NCBI RefSeq assembly: GCF_025574465.1
Contig: NZ_JAOBPP010000015.1
Coordinates: forward strand, 85,789-149,788
Length of the DNA: 64,000 nt
Source: Kordiimonas aestuarii
GTDB taxonomy: Bacteria > Pseudomonadota > Alphaproteobacteria > Sphingomonadales > Kordiimonadaceae
Direction: 5' to 3'
Part shown: piece by piece, positions 9,171-18,700 of the stretch
Numbering within the stretch: the stretch's first letter is position 1
Layout: the number at the start of each line of letters is the position of its first letter
The notes under the pieces: model-generated
What the model saw: the letters and a program-made list of their open reading frames with translations, nothing else
Told to the model about the DNA's origin: nothing
The model's database searches: none
Position numbers and translations under genes: made by a program

Positions 9171-9650
9171 TTACAGCAGTACCTCAATGTGCTTGCGGAT
9201 GGCTTCGGGTTTGTCGGTTGGTGCAAAGCGTTTGACCACATCACCATCCTTATTGACCAGAAACTTGGTGAAGTTCCACTTGATGCCTTCTGTGCCCAAG
9301 ACACCCTTTTTCTGTGCCTTCAGGTGCTTGTACAAGGGGGCGGCACCTTCGCCGTTCACGTCAATTTTGGCAAACATCGGAAAGCTGACACCATAGTTGA
9401 CCTGGCAAAATTCGCCAATCTCATCATTGCTGCCGGGATCCTGGCTACCGAACTGGTTACAGGGGAAACCAAGGATAACAAGGCCCTTGTCCTTCAGGTC
9501 CTTATAAAGTGTTTCAAGCCCTTCGAACTGGGGCGTGAATCCGCATTTGGACGCCGTGTTCACAATCAGCAAGACCTTACCCTTATAGTCGCTCAGGTCT
9601 TCGTCCTTGCCGCTCAGGCGTGCGCAGGTGAAATCGTGAACCGTTGTCAT
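9171..9650 (-). CDS. Glutathione peroxidase family protein (cytosolic)
   Basis: 159 residues with no signal peptide. Canonical motifs: [15 protein letters not shown] with the peroxidatic Cys, the [13 protein letters not shown] block with Gln and the second Cys, and WNFTKFLV with the active-site Trp-Asn. Reduces hydroperoxides; bacterial Cys-type members often use thioredoxin rather than glutathione. GGGAG precedes the ATG. A second, exported paralogue lies at 32358-32921. Confidence 0.92.
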   Translation of the reverse strand: MTTVHDFTCARLSGKDEDLSDYKGKVLLIVNTASKCGFTPQFEGLETLYKDLKDKGLVILGFPCNQFGSQDPGSNDEIGEFCQVNYGVSFPMFAKIDVNGEGAAPLYKHLKAQKKGVLGTEGIKWNFTKFLVNKDGDVVKRFAPTDKPEAIRKHIEVLL

Positions 9651-9716
9651 TGGCGTGCTCCCTTATGCTTCATGCCCCATAATGGTAGCGCAAGGCATAA
9701 GGATAGCAAGCCCAGC

Positions 9717-10097
9717 CTAGCCGTCATGCCGCGCACGTACCAATTTCGCCACCACCAGCTCAAGCCGCTTGATCTCCCGCATCATGGAGGAGCGGTTCAT
9801 CTCAAGCCATTGCCACTGCTTGAGCGCCACCTGCGCGTTCAGCGTCACGATAAACCAGATACCCCAGAAAACCCGGTCATCCAGTCCTGCCGCCACATAA
9901 AAGCGGTAGCCGCACCAGACCATGAAACCGGTAACCACCAGCGTGATGAAGCCGGTGAGCCACATCCAGCGTCGCAGACCGCCAGTGAACGCGGCCGCCA
10001 CCATATCCGGCAGGCCGTCTTCACTGGCAAGCAGTTCATCTATTTCGTCGGTTTCGCGTTCAAGCTCCTCACGGATACGTTCATCAAGGTTGTTCAT
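9717..10097 (-). CDS. Small membrane protein encoded with an ECF sigma factor (DUF6768-like)
   Basis: 126 residues. An acidic N-terminal coil (LDERIREELERETDEIDELLASED) precedes two hydrophobic segments (WLTGFITLVVTGFMVWCGYRF and a second around VFWGIWFIVTLNAQ), with a basic C-terminal tail. Its ATG lies inside the 3' end of the sigma-factor gene (14-bp overlap) with AGGAG just before, so it is translated with the sigma factor. Position suggests an anti-sigma or sensor role, but no zinc anti-sigma motif is visible, so function is inference only. Confidence 0.7.
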   Translation of the reverse strand: MNNLDERIREELERETDEIDELLASEDGLPDMVAAAFTGGLRRWMWLTGFITLVVTGFMVWCGYRFYVAAGLDDRVFWGIWFIVTLNAQVALKQWQWLEMNRSSMMREIKRLELVVAKLVRARHDG

Positions 10098-10632
10098 TAT
10101 TGTCTCCTGTCATTTGCTGTCGTAACTGGGCCCGGGCCCGATGAAGCCGTGACTTGACGGTGCCGATGGGAACCTCCAGCACCGCTGCCATTTCTGAAAG
10201 CTTCATGTCCTCAAGATAAAAGAGCGTCAGCACAACGCGGTCACCGGCACCAAGCAGGGCCATATGGTAGTTGAGCTGATCGTTGGTTGCCAATTCCGGC
10301 TCTCCGGAACCTGTTTCGAGGTTGGCATCGTCAAGCGAGGCAGGAATGTCCCCTCGCCTGCGCACCAAATCCACCAGCCGCCATCGCACCGCCCGGTATA
10401 TCCAGACACGGAAAGCACGCGGATCTTCCATTGTGCGCAGATTCCGCGCAAGGCTGACCCAGGCTTCCTGCACCGCGTCATGCGCCAGCCCACTATCTCC
10501 GGACAGCCGGTAAGCAAAACGTGTGAGCGGCAGGTTGTAGCGCTTGAAAAGACCGGCGAAAGCCTGCCTGCATCCCCCCTTTGCCTCCAGAACAAGCAGA
10601 TCTTCTTCTGCGCGGGTATCGGTCATGGGCAT
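10084..10632 (-). CDS. RNA polymerase ECF-type sigma-70 family factor
   Basis: 182 residues with only sigma regions 2 and 4. Region 2 reads AGLFKRYNLPLTRFAYRLSGD and DAVQEAWVSLARNL; region 4 reads LTLFYLEDMKLSEMAAVLEVPIGTVKSRLHRARAQLR. No region 1 or 3, typical of extracytoplasmic-function factors. The start ATG has AAGGA nine bases upstream. The 3' end overlaps a membrane-protein gene. A GAACC-N16-CGTC element upstream (10661-10685) looks like an ECF promoter and would allow autoregulation. Confidence 0.92.
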   Translation of the reverse strand: MPMTDTRAEEDLLVLEAKGGCRQAFAGLFKRYNLPLTRFAYRLSGDSGLAHDAVQEAWVSLARNLRTMEDPRAFRVWIYRAVRWRLVDLVRRRGDIPASLDDANLETGSGEPELATNDQLNYHMALLGAGDRVVLTLFYLEDMKLSEMAAVLEVPIGTVKSRLHRARAQLRQQMTGDNNEQP

Positions 10633-10660
10633 CCTGGTGCATCCTTTTCTATTCCCTAGG

Positions 10661-10685
10661 GACGCAACAGAACGGGAAAAGGTTC
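10661..10685 (-). promoter_or_regulatory. Candidate ECF-sigma promoter upstream of the sigma gene
   Basis: On the minus strand GAACC (10685-10681) is followed after exactly 16 bases by CGTC (10664-10661), the -35/-10 pattern typical of ECF factors. The -10 lies about 29 bases before the sigma-factor ATG. Found by eye only. Confidence 0.4.
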
Positions 10686-10694
10686 ACGTAAGGG

Positions 10695-11510
10695 TCAAAT
10701 TTTTTCCGGCAGGTGCAGGCTGCCACGGATCACCTCAACCGCAAAGCCGGCCATTTTCACCCGGGACGCACCAACCTCAAGCCACAGGTCACCCCCACGC
10801 AGGGATACCTGGCGCGCAAAGAACTGCGTTTTGCCAAGGCGGTCGGCCCAATATGGCGCGGACACACAGTGTGCGGAGCCTGTGACCGGGTCTTCCGGTA
10901 TGCCATGGTTGGGGAAAAAACAGCGCGAGACAAAGTCTGCGTCGCCGTCGCCCGGTGCCGTTGCGATAAAGCCGTATGGCGCAAATGCCCTGAGCGCGAG
11001 TTGGTCAGGCACCAACGCAGCAATATCGGCGGCGGAACCATAGACAAGCAAAAGGTCACGGTCTCCCTCATCGCTTTTCAACACAGTATCCGGTTCGGCG
11101 CCCATCGCCGCCCCCAGCCCCTCGGGGCAAGGAAAAGGGGCGGGTTTATAATTGGGGAAATCAAGGCACAGCTTGCCATCCGCTTCACGCGTCACAGCCA
11201 TGGTGCCGGACCGGGTCTCGAAACGGACCTTGCTCAGGTCGGGCTCGAGATGATTGAAAACCACATACGCGCTGGCGAGCGTGGCGTGCCCGCATATTTC
11301 AATCTCAACCGTGGGGGTGAACCAGCGCAGGTCATAGTTTCCTGCCCCGCGTCTCACGATAAAGGCGGTTTCCGCAAGGTTGTTCTCGGCCGCGATGGCT
11401 TGCATCGTCCTGTCTGAAAGAAAAGCGGGCATAGGGCACACCGCCGCCGGGTTGCCGGTAAAGGCCCGGTCGGTGAAGGCATCTATCTGATAGAAGGCTA
11501 TCTCGGTCAT
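10695..11510 (-). CDS. PhzF family epimerase/isomerase
   Basis: 271 residues, usual for the PhzF/DapF fold. Motifs include FTGNPAAVC near the N-terminus, AENNLAETAFIV with the catalytic Glu, GHATLASAYV, and a second-domain GHATL-like equivalent near PEDPVTGSAHC. PhzF itself isomerises a phenazine precursor, but no phenazine genes are nearby, so this is one of the many uncharacterised family members. GAGGGAG precedes the ATG, which lies nine bases after the ArsC-like stop, so the gene is probably in an operon with 11520-11876 and 11873-12793. Confidence 0.88.
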   Translation of the reverse strand: MTEIAFYQIDAFTDRAFTGNPAAVCPMPAFLSDRTMQAIAAENNLAETAFIVRRGAGNYDLRWFTPTVEIEICGHATLASAYVVFNHLEPDLSKVRFETRSGTMAVTREADGKLCLDFPNYKPAPFPCPEGLGAAMGAEPDTVLKSDEGDRDLLLVYGSAADIAALVPDQLALRAFAPYGFIATAPGDGDADFVSRCFFPNHGIPEDPVTGSAHCVSAPYWADRLGKTQFFARQVSLRGGDLWLEVGASRVKMAGFAVEVIRGSLHLPEKI

Positions 11511-11519
11511 CTGGCTCCC

Positions 11520-11876
11520 TCAGGCTTTAAGCCATGCCTCCAGGGCGTCCATGTCCTTGGCAGCGAACCCCAAGCGATAGTCACCGCCTTTTTCCCACAC
11601 AGGCCGCTTGATCAGCGCCTCATGTTCAAGCATCAGGGCCGCAGCCTTACCGGCATCCATATCGGCCTTTGCGTCGTCATCCAGCTTGCGCCAGGTGGTG
11701 CCCCGTGTATTGAGAAGCGCTTCGTAACCTATTCCATCCATGAAGCGGGCCATCTGGCCAGCATCAAGCCCATCTGCCCGGAAATCATGAAACCTGTGCT
11801 CCAGCTCTTCGGCCTCAAGCCACTTGCGGGCCTTTTTGACGGTGTCACAGTTCTTGATGCCGTATAGTGTGATCAT
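11520..11876 (-). CDS. ArsC/Spx-family reductase, YffB-like
   Basis: 118 residues. A thioredoxin-like ArsC domain beginning [19 protein letters not shown] holds a single N-terminal Cys in the CDTV context typical of YffB-like proteins rather than true arsenate reductase. Later landmarks are [16 protein letters not shown] and [11 protein letters not shown] (ArsC-fold RPV). Likely a glutathione-dependent thiol reductase; arsenate is unproven. Its start overlaps the preceding metal-transporter stop by four bases (ATGA), so the two are translationally coupled. Confidence 0.85.
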   Translation of the reverse strand: MITLYGIKNCDTVKKARKWLEAEELEHRFHDFRADGLDAGQMARFMDGIGYEALLNTRGTTWRKLDDDAKADMDAGKAAALMLEHEALIKRPVWEKGGDYRLGFAAKDMDALEAWLKA

Positions 11877-12793
11877 GCGTCTTCCTCTCGCATCAACTCC
11901 CGCACTGTGAGCGCGTCCGACTGGGGGCTTGGCGGGTCCATGTGGATGAAAATTTCAGTATCGCGAAAATACTCGCTCAATGTTGCTTCGACCTCATCCG
12001 CAATAATATGGGCAGCGTCCACTGTCATCTCGCCGGGCACCTCAATATGCATCTGGATGAATCGATCTCGGCCGGACGATCGCGTTTTAAGCTCGTGCAG
12101 CCCCTGCACCTCCGGGTGCCCCATCACCACATTGAAGATGATTTCACGTTCCTCGTCCTCAAATTCCTTGTCCATCAGCATATCGATCGCCGGTTTAGCG
12201 ACTTCATAAGCACCATAGAGGATATATCCGCCAATCAGCACGCCAAAAATACCGTCAGCATACAGGAAGCCGGTACTGGAGATGAGTGCCGAAGCGATGA
12301 CAGAACTGTTCAGCAGCAGGTCGCCCTTATAGTGCAGATGGTCGCCAGCAATGGCGATGGACCGCGTCTGCCTGACCACATAACTCTGGAACAATACAAG
12401 GCAAAGCGACAAGAGAACTGCGAGCGCCGATGCGCCGATCACAAGGTCGGAGCGCTCAGGCATCACCGGCTCCCATATGCGGGACACCGCTTCAAGGGAT
12501 ATATAGACCGCCGAGCCTGTCATCACCGCTGCCTGAAACAGGCCCGCCAGCGCCTCTGCTTTGCCATGGCCAAAACGATGATCGTCGTCTGGCGGGATAA
12601 GGGCAAGGCGTACGGCGAACATGGTGACGAGCGACGCCGCAAGGTCAAGCGATGAGTCTGCCAGTGACCCCAACATGGCGACAGAGCCCGATAACCACCA
12701 CGCCATAGCCTTGGCTGCCACGAGAGTGGAAGCAACGCCAACCGCTGCCCAGGTGGCCATTTTCATCAGTCTGCCTGCTTGCTCTTTTGTCAC
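11873..12793 (-). CDS. Cation diffusion facilitator (FieF-like) metal exporter
   Basis: 306 residues from a GTG at 12793, which has AGGAG nine bases upstream. An in-frame ATG at 12814 lacks a ribosome-binding site, and the frame is open to 12970. Six membrane segments with both CDF metal-site motifs: [13 protein letters not shown] in TM2 and [14 protein letters not shown] in TM5 (Asp-Asp and His-Asp). The conserved [16 protein letters not shown] lies between. The C-terminal cytoplasmic domain carries EIFIHMDPP. Sequence resembles iron/zinc exporter FieF. Proton-driven efflux of divalent metal across the inner membrane. Confidence 0.88.
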   Translation of the reverse strand: MTKEQAGRLMKMATWAAVGVASTLVAAKAMAWWLSGSVAMLGSLADSSLDLAASLVTMFAVRLALIPPDDDHRFGHGKAEALAGLFQAAVMTGSAVYISLEAVSRIWEPVMPERSDLVIGASALAVLLSLCLVLFQSYVVRQTRSIAIAGDHLHYKGDLLLNSSVIASALISSTGFLYADGIFGVLIGGYILYGAYEVAKPAIDMLMDKEFEDEEREIIFNVVMGHPEVQGLHELKTRSSGRDRFIQMHIEVPGEMTVDAAHIIADEVEATLSEYFRDTEIFIHMDPPSPQSDALTVRELMREEDA

Positions 12794-12852
12794 GGCGGCT
12801 TGCTCCTCTCGCATAAGAGAGATGGGTAGCCGATCCGTCGCACGCGGCCAAG

Positions 12853-12880
12853 AAAAAACGCCCCGCTGGTATGCGGGGCG
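12853..12880 (-). terminator. Rho-independent terminator of the F0 operon
   Basis: An 8-bp GC stem (12859-12866 with 12873-12880) is followed on the minus strand by six T's, 47 bases past the atpF stop. Confidence 0.9.
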
Positions 12881-12926
12881 CCTCAATATTCGGTACTGTA
12901 AAAATATACTCGAAACTCGAAAATAC

Positions 12927-13433
12927 TTAGTGCAGCTTGCTTTCAACGTCAGCAATCGCGCGGTCAACAAGAGTGCCGCCTTCCTTGCCTTTCAGCTTGT
13001 CTGCAAACACGGCAGACGCTGCTTCAACAGCCGCGTTCACCGCAACTGCTTTAACTTCCTTCACGGCGTGGGCTTCAGCCTGCGCGATTTTCGCTTCAGC
13101 GGCGCGGGTGCGTCGCGCAGCCATGGCTTCGATGTCAGCTTTCGCTTCTTTTGCCATGATTTTCGCGTCTTCCTTCGCCTGAGCCACCATATCGGCTGCT
13201 TCTTTTTCAGCGTCACGGCGCTTGCGCTGATATTCGTTCAGAAGCTTCTCGGCTTCCTCGCGAAGTTCCTGCGCTTCATCAAGCTGTGCACGGATCGACG
13301 TCGACCGCTCATCAAGCATCGCCGCGATATTTTTGTGCGCCTTTTTCCAGACAACGCCGCCGACAAACACAGCAAATGAACCTGCCACCCAGAAAGTGGG
13401 GTCCATGTAAAAGGGTACGCCAGATGCCATCAT
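12927..13433 (-). CDS. atpF: F0 ATP synthase subunit b
   Basis: 168 residues. One N-terminal membrane segment (DPTFWVAGSFAVFVGGVVW) is followed by a long, highly charged helix (QLDEAQELREEAEKLLNEY), the peripheral stalk of the F0 sector that holds F1 still during rotation. Last gene of the F0 operon; its ATG shares one base with the preceding stop (TAATG) and GAAGGGAG lies just upstream. Together with the b' gene it forms the heterodimeric stalk used by photosynthetic bacteria and many alphaproteobacteria. Confidence 0.93.
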   Translation of the reverse strand: MMASGVPFYMDPTFWVAGSFAVFVGGVVWKKAHKNIAAMLDERSTSIRAQLDEAQELREEAEKLLNEYQRKRRDAEKEAADMVAQAKEDAKIMAKEAKADIEAMAARRTRAAEAKIAQAEAHAVKEVKAVAVNAAVEAASAVFADKLKGKEGGTLVDRAIADVESKLH

Positions 13434-13975
13434 TAAGCTCCCTTCACGCCGCTGAGAGCCGCTTTCGCAGCTTTTGTCGTGTCTTTGCTGTCAACTTCGA
13501 TCCCGGCAAGCTTCGAGACCAGTGCAGCCGCGACTTCGCCAGCCACCTGATCGATGCCAGCCAGTGCTTCCGCACGGGCAGCGTCGATACGGGCTTCAGC
13601 CTCCGCCGCCTTAGCACCGAGTGTCGCATCAAGCTCGGCCTGAGCTTTGGCAATATCCGCCTGAATGCTTTCCTTGGTCGCCAGAATGGTTTCCTGCGCT
13701 TTTTTGCGTGCTTCCGTAACGGATGCCTCGTAGGCCTCCTTCACGTCTTCAGCCTCTTTTCTGAGACGCTCAGCCGTATCCAGGTCGGTCGCAATCCGCT
13801 CTTCACGTTCTTCCAGAACCTTTGTCACACGTGGCAGGGCCATGCGGGACACGATCACAAAAAGAACGATAAAGCTCAGGAACAACCATACGAGCTGGCT
13901 CTCAAATGTTGTGGCGTCGAACTGTGGAAGCCCACCTTGCCCGTGGTCAGCCACTTCGGTGTGCGTTTGTGCCAT
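13433..13975 (-). CDS. atpG: F0 ATP synthase subunit b'
   Basis: 180 residues from the ATG at 13975; a GTG at 14005 would add ten residues but has no better ribosome site. An N-terminal FESQLVWLFLSFIVLFVIVSRMALPR membrane segment is followed by an alanine/glutamate-rich coiled coil, the b' version of the peripheral stalk. Sits between atpE and atpF, as in other alphaproteobacterial F0 operons, with a GC-rich hairpin in the spacer after atpE. Sometimes named atpF2 or atpX. Confidence 0.9.
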   Translation of the reverse strand: MAQTHTEVADHGQGGLPQFDATTFESQLVWLFLSFIVLFVIVSRMALPRVTKVLEEREERIATDLDTAERLRKEAEDVKEAYEASVTEARKKAQETILATKESIQADIAKAQAELDATLGAKAAEAEARIDAARAEALAGIDQVAGEVAAALVSKLAGIEVDSKDTTKAAKAALSGVKGA

Positions 13976-14040
13976 AGCCTGTCTCAATCGCTTTAGTATG
14001 ACCACAGAACACCAAGGGTGCCCATGGCCGGATCACTGTC

Positions 14041-14074
14041 GCCCCGGACATTGCTGCAAGCAGCCTGCCGGGGC
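14041..14074 (-). other. Stable hairpin in the spacer after atpE
   Basis: GCCCCGG at 14041 pairs with CCGGGGC at 14068-14074, and an inner GCTG/CAGC stem adds stability. There is no T-run after it, so it looks like an mRNA-stabilising or partial processing hairpin rather than a terminator. It could help the c subunit be made in excess. Confidence 0.5.
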
Positions 14075-14095
14075 AGAGCCTCAAGTCGTCGTGGA

Positions 14096-14323
14096 TTAAA
14101 CGACGAAGAGAAGCAGAATAGCGATAAGCAGGGCGAAAATGCCAAGTGCTTCAGTCAGTGCGAAGCCCAGAAGCAAGTTGCCGAACACTTTCGGAGCAGC
14201 AGACGGGTTGCGAAGCGCGCCCGACAGGAAGCTACCGAAGATGTTACCAAGACCAATACCAACACCGGCAAGCGCGAGGGTTGCGATACCAGCACCAATC
14301 ATTTTTGCAGCTTCAACGTCCAT
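14096..14323 (-). CDS. atpE: F0 ATP synthase subunit c
   Basis: 75 residues forming two membrane helices joined by the polar loop [11 protein letters not shown]. The second helix contains the ion-carrying Glu in [15 protein letters not shown]. The glycine-rich first helix ([13 protein letters not shown]) packs the rotor ring. Proton-type rather than sodium-type by the residues near the Glu (inference). Third gene of the F0 operon after atpI and atpB. Confidence 0.95.
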   Translation of the reverse strand: MDVEAAKMIGAGIATLALAGVGIGLGNIFGSFLSGALRNPSAAPKVFGNLLLGFALTEALGIFALLIAILLLFVV

Positions 14324-14389
14324 TTTTCTCGTTCCTTCATTTATGAGAAGATTTGGATTATCTCTAAGTTAAACTTTTTTCCTGAAACC

Positions 14390-15145
14390 TTAGTGTGCAG
14401 GGTGCAGCGCATCATGCAGGTAGATACAGGAAAGGATGGCGAATACATATGCCTGCAGGAATGCGACCAGAAGCTCGAGACCCACAAGGAAGATATTGAA
14501 GGCGAAAGGCAGCACAGCTGCGCCCGCGCCAAGGATGCCGGCAGCACCAAGGCTGACGACGAAACCGGCAAACACCTTCAGCATGATGTGGCCCGCCATC
14601 ATGTTGGCGAACAAACGTACCGACAGGCTGATAGGGCGCGTGAAATAACTCAGCACCTCAACCGGCACAATCAGCAGATACAGGGGTACAGGCACGCCTG
14701 AAGGCACAAAGAGCTTCAGAAACCCGGCACCATGCTTCATGAAACCAAGGAGCGTCACACCCGCAAACACAACCAGCGCAAGCGCAAGGGTCACGATGAT
14801 GTGGCTCGTAATTGTAAAGCTGTAAGGCAGCATACCTGCAAGGTTACCGCCCAGCACGAACATGAAAAGCGTGAAGATGAAAGGGAAATACTGCTTGCCT
14901 TCGCGGCCCACGTTTTCTTTCACCATATTGGCAACGAACTCGTACGCCATCTCAACCATGGCCTGCCAGCGCCCTGGCACCAGTGCACTTTTGCGCATGC
15001 CACCCACCAGAAACACGGTGAGAGAGGTTACAACAATAACCATCCAAAGGGAGCTGTTGGTGAAGGAAGCATCTACCCCGGCGACTTCCATTTCGGCGTA
15101 CGGGGTGATTTTAAACTGCTCAAGAGGTCCTGCCACGGCTACCAT
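14390..15145 (-). CDS. atpB: F0 ATP synthase subunit a
   Basis: 251 residues, multi-spanning. The essential stator Arg is present in SVRLFANMMAGH, and the C-terminal helix carries ELLVAFLQAYVFAIL with the conserved Glu/Gln positions. Forms the half-channels that load protons on the c ring. Follows atpI by 39 bases on the same strand. Confidence 0.95.
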   Translation of the reverse strand: MVAVAGPLEQFKITPYAEMEVAGVDASFTNSSLWMVIVVTSLTVFLVGGMRKSALVPGRWQAMVEMAYEFVANMVKENVGREGKQYFPFIFTLFMFVLGGNLAGMLPYSFTITSHIIVTLALALVVFAGVTLLGFMKHGAGFLKLFVPSGVPVPLYLLIVPVEVLSYFTRPISLSVRLFANMMAGHIMLKVFAGFVVSLGAAGILGAGAAVLPFAFNIFLVGLELLVAFLQAYVFAILSCIYLHDALHPAH

Positions 15146-15184
15146 CTCTTTTATTTAGGGCAACCCGCATCATGCGGATCGCGG

Positions 15185-15541
15185 TCAATCTTTGTCGGCT
15201 TTATCAGCCCTCTTTGCCCTTTTCAGCGCCTCCGCTTCCATCTCGCGGTTGGCATCAGCCTGCATGCGCATGGCATCGCGGATAACATTCCGTAGCCCCG
15301 CACCAAAGCCAATAAGCAGAAACAGAATCAGGAAAAGCGGAGACGTGCCAAGCCACTCATCAAGGTTGACGCCGAGGATCAGGCCTACGACCACACCGAC
15401 AACCATGTGAACGCCCATCGTCAAGGCTCTTCCCAGTGGCGACGCCGGTACATCGGCATCGTGTGACTGGGCCTTTTGACGGGCGCGGCTCAAGCGCGCA
15501 TCAAGGGAAGTCAGTTCAGGGTCCTTATCGTCCAAACCCAT
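15185..15541 (-). CDS. atpI: AtpZ/AtpI family F0F1 assembly protein
   Basis: 118 residues from the ATG at 15541, preceded by AAAGGGGG at nine bases; the frame is open to 15595. An N-terminal charged region (DARLSRARQKAQ) is followed by two membrane segments (GVHMVVGVVVGLILGVNLDEWLG and LFLILFLLIGFGAGLRN) and a long basic tail. AtpI-type proteins assist c-ring assembly or ion supply. First gene of the F0 operon. Confidence 0.88.
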   Translation of the reverse strand: MGLDDKDPELTSLDARLSRARQKAQSHDADVPASPLGRALTMGVHMVVGVVVGLILGVNLDEWLGTSPLFLILFLLIGFGAGLRNVIRDAMRMQADANREMEAEALKRAKRADKADKD

Positions 15542-15675
15542 CGCCTGTTGCCCCCTTTGTGAAACCGCGTTTGACCAACGTTTCTGCCGGGCCACCCCCT
15601 CAACGAGGAAGCGCCATAAAAGGCGCCTGCAACATAGTGAACGCCCCTACCCGTGTCAAGAACCAATAAAAATAA

Positions 15676-15722
15676 GTTAAGTGTTTGTTTTTATTGAATA
15701 TTCATGAAAACAAACACTTAAC
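15676..15722. repeat. Long AT-rich inverted repeat between smc and atpI
   Basis: 16-base perfect arms (15676-15691 and 15707-15722) flank a 15-base loop that itself contains GAATATTC. The right arm includes the smc stop codon. On the minus strand the hairpin is followed by TTATTTTTATT, so it may end smc transcription. Its AT-rich stem is unusual for a terminator. Confidence 0.65.
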
Positions 15723-18700
15723 CTGCCTCGCGCAATTCCTCCGCGCGCTCAAGGTCAACAGATACCAGGGTGGAAATACCCCTTTCAGCCATCGTCACGC
15801 CGAACAGCCGTTTCATCCGGGCCATGGATACCGCATTGTGGGTGACGATAAGGAAGCGTGTATCGGTACGGTCGATCATTTCATCCAACAGGTTACAGAA
15901 GCGTTCAACATTCGCGTCATCTAGCGGTGCATCCACTTCGTCAAGCACACAAATGGGTGCCGGATTGGTAATAAAGACCGCAAATATAAGGGAAAGGGCG
16001 GTCAGCGCCTGTTCTCCGCCCGAAAGCAGCGACAAGGCCTGCAGGCGCTTGCCTGGCGGGCTGGCAAATATCTCGAGACCTGCGTCCAGCGGGTCATCGG
16101 ATTCGGTCAATTCAAGGTGAGCGGCACCGCCGCCAAACAAGCTCTTGAACAGTTCACCAAAGTGGTTGTTCACCACCTCAAATGCCGCCAGAAGGCGGGT
16201 ACGCCCTTCGCGGTTCAGATTCGATATCGCCTGTCGCAAACGGGCGATCGCGTTTTCGAGGTCGGCACGTTCGCTCGTCAAATGCGTGAGCTGTTCGTCA
16301 ATTTCAGTCAGCTCTTCGTCTGCGCGCAGGTTCACAGCACCCAGGCGGTCACGCTCACGCTTGAGCTTATCAAGCCTGCTTTCAAGCACGCTTGCATCCG
16401 GTAGGCTGTCACTGGCTTCAAGCCCCACTTTTTCAAGGAGATGCGTCGGCGCACATTCAAAACGCTCCCCTACTTGTGTGGCAATATCCTTGCGGCGGCT
16501 GACAGCATTTTCAACCGCAGCTTCGGCGCGGATCTGCCGCTCTCGCGCGGTTGCCTGCCCTTCGCTTGTCGCCTTGAGCGCCTGATCCTTCTGCGCCAGC
16601 TCGGCTTCCGCCGCTTTCAGTTTGTCACTGGTATCGCGCCGGGTTTTGTCCGCCACATCGATGGCGTCAAGAAGTGCCTGACGGCGCGCTTCCATGTCTT
16701 CCGGGCTGGCCTCCGCGGCAGCGAGTTGCCGTTCGGTATCCGCCTGGCGCTCGTCAAGCGCCGTGAGTTGCTTACTGGCGCTTTTAACGCGAAGTTCCCA
16801 CGCGCCCGATTCGGTGCGGATGGCATTGAGACGGTCGTTCCTGACATCGGCCTCGCGGCGCAGGCTGTCATAGCTGGCGCGCGCATGGCTCAGGTCCGCA
16901 CGCAGCGCTTCAACCTTGCTCCGCATCACCTGCAGTTCTTCTTCAAGCTTCGCGTTCTGCGGCAGTTCGGCGACCTTCTCATCGATCGTCGCTTGCCGTG
17001 CGAGGCTTTCTTTTTCTTCTTCCGCAAGGCGGGCCAAGGTGTCCTTGAGCATGGCAACCTTGCTTGCGCGTCGGCTGGCTTCCTGCTCAGCGCTCACAAG
17101 CGCCCTGCGTGCCTCGCCCAGCGCCTTCTCCGCATCGCCCCGCACCTGCCGCTGAGCGGCCTCCGCATCACGCGCTTTCTGATGTGCGTCAACTGCCGCC
17201 GCGGCAGCAGCTCCCGCGCTGGCCGCTTTTGTCTCTGCGCCCTCAAGCTGGTGCTCAAGTGCGGCCAACCTGTTCTTGCGCTCAAGCCGGATCGCAGCTT
17301 CGGATGGCGCACCCGCGCGCTGGCAGAACCCATCCCAGCGCCACAAGGCACCGTCCATGGACACCAGCGTCTGGCCCGGCTTCAGTGCGCTTGCAATACG
17401 GTCGCCATCTGCCCCATCCCTCAAAAGCCCGGTATAGGCCACGCGACGCGCCAGCACGTCCGGCGCTTCAAGGTGCGGTGCAAGCGGGCCAACGCCGTCG
17501 GGCCAGTCCGGTACCGGCAGCGTATCCCGCGCTGCCCAGAAACGGGGCGCGTCGCCCGCCATACCTGCTTCAGCATCGTCACCAAGCGCGGCACCAACGG
17601 CAACTTCAAAACCCGGCTCCGCCCGCACATCGGCTGAGACAGGCACATCGTCCCCCTCGCCCTCGCTTTCAAACATGCGTCTCAGGCTCGTAACCTCACC
17701 GGTAAGGGTTTTCACCCTGCCTTCAAGCTCTGATTTTACCGCGTCGGCATCGTTTCGGCTGGCGCGGGCCTGCTGGGTCGCGGCCTCAGCCCCAGAGAGC
17801 GCTTCACCGGCATGTGTCAGCCGTTCTTCCTGCTTGGCGACAGCGCCTTCCGCCGCCTTCAGGGCTGACAGCACCTCATCCTCTGCGGTGATCGTGTCCA
17901 TCTCGCCCCTCAGCCGGACCTGCTCTGCCTCCAACTGCGCGGTGCGGCGCGCGATGGCAAGCTTGTCGCTTTCCAGGCTTGAGCGCCGGGCGCGGGCCTG
18001 GGCGGCCTGCTCGGACAGGGTGTCATACTCTGATTCGGCCGCGCTGGCTGCCTTCGCGGCACCGTCCAGCGTCTCACGCGCCTTGATCTCATTTGCTTTT
18101 TCACTGTCGCGCGCCTTTTCAAGCCTTTCGCGTTCAGCCTTCAGGCGGTCAACGGCGGCTGTGGCGTCGCCTGCAATGTCCTGTTCGCGCGCACGGTCAG
18201 CGGCAACCTGTTCAAGCGCAGCGCGCAGGCTGGCCGCAGCCTCCTTCCGACGTTCCGCCTCCTTTTCCAGATTCTCGCGCTCGATGGTCAGGCGTTGCAG
18301 CGTGGCTGCGGCCTCAGCGTCTGCGTCCCTTAGAGGTGGCAGGGTTGCCGCCACTTCCGTCTGCTCTTTCGAGAGCCGCGCAACAACTTCAGCGACTTCC
18401 GCCGTGGCTTTCTCCGCCTCGCGCATGGTGCGCTCAAGCGTGATGACCTCCTCGGACGCCAGTTTCCACTTGAGATACAGGAGACTGGCCTCAGTCTTGC
18501 GAATATCGCCTGAAATATCGCGGTATCGGACCGCCTGCCGCGCCTGCCGCTTCAGGTTTTGCACCTGGCTTTCCATCGCCTGGATAACATCCTGCAAGCG
18601 GGTCAGGTTGCCCTCGGCACCCCGCAGACGGCTTTCGGCTTCCTTGCGGCGGGTGTGCAGGCCGGAAATACCTGCGGCCTCCTCAAGGATAGCGCGCCGA

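Noticed and set aside
10695..11510. PhzF as evidence of a phenazine cluster
   Set aside because: No other phenazine genes; the family is widespread with other roles.
11520..11876. Arsenic resistance operon
   Set aside because: The ArsC-like protein is YffB-type and there is no ArsB, ArsR or ArsH nearby.
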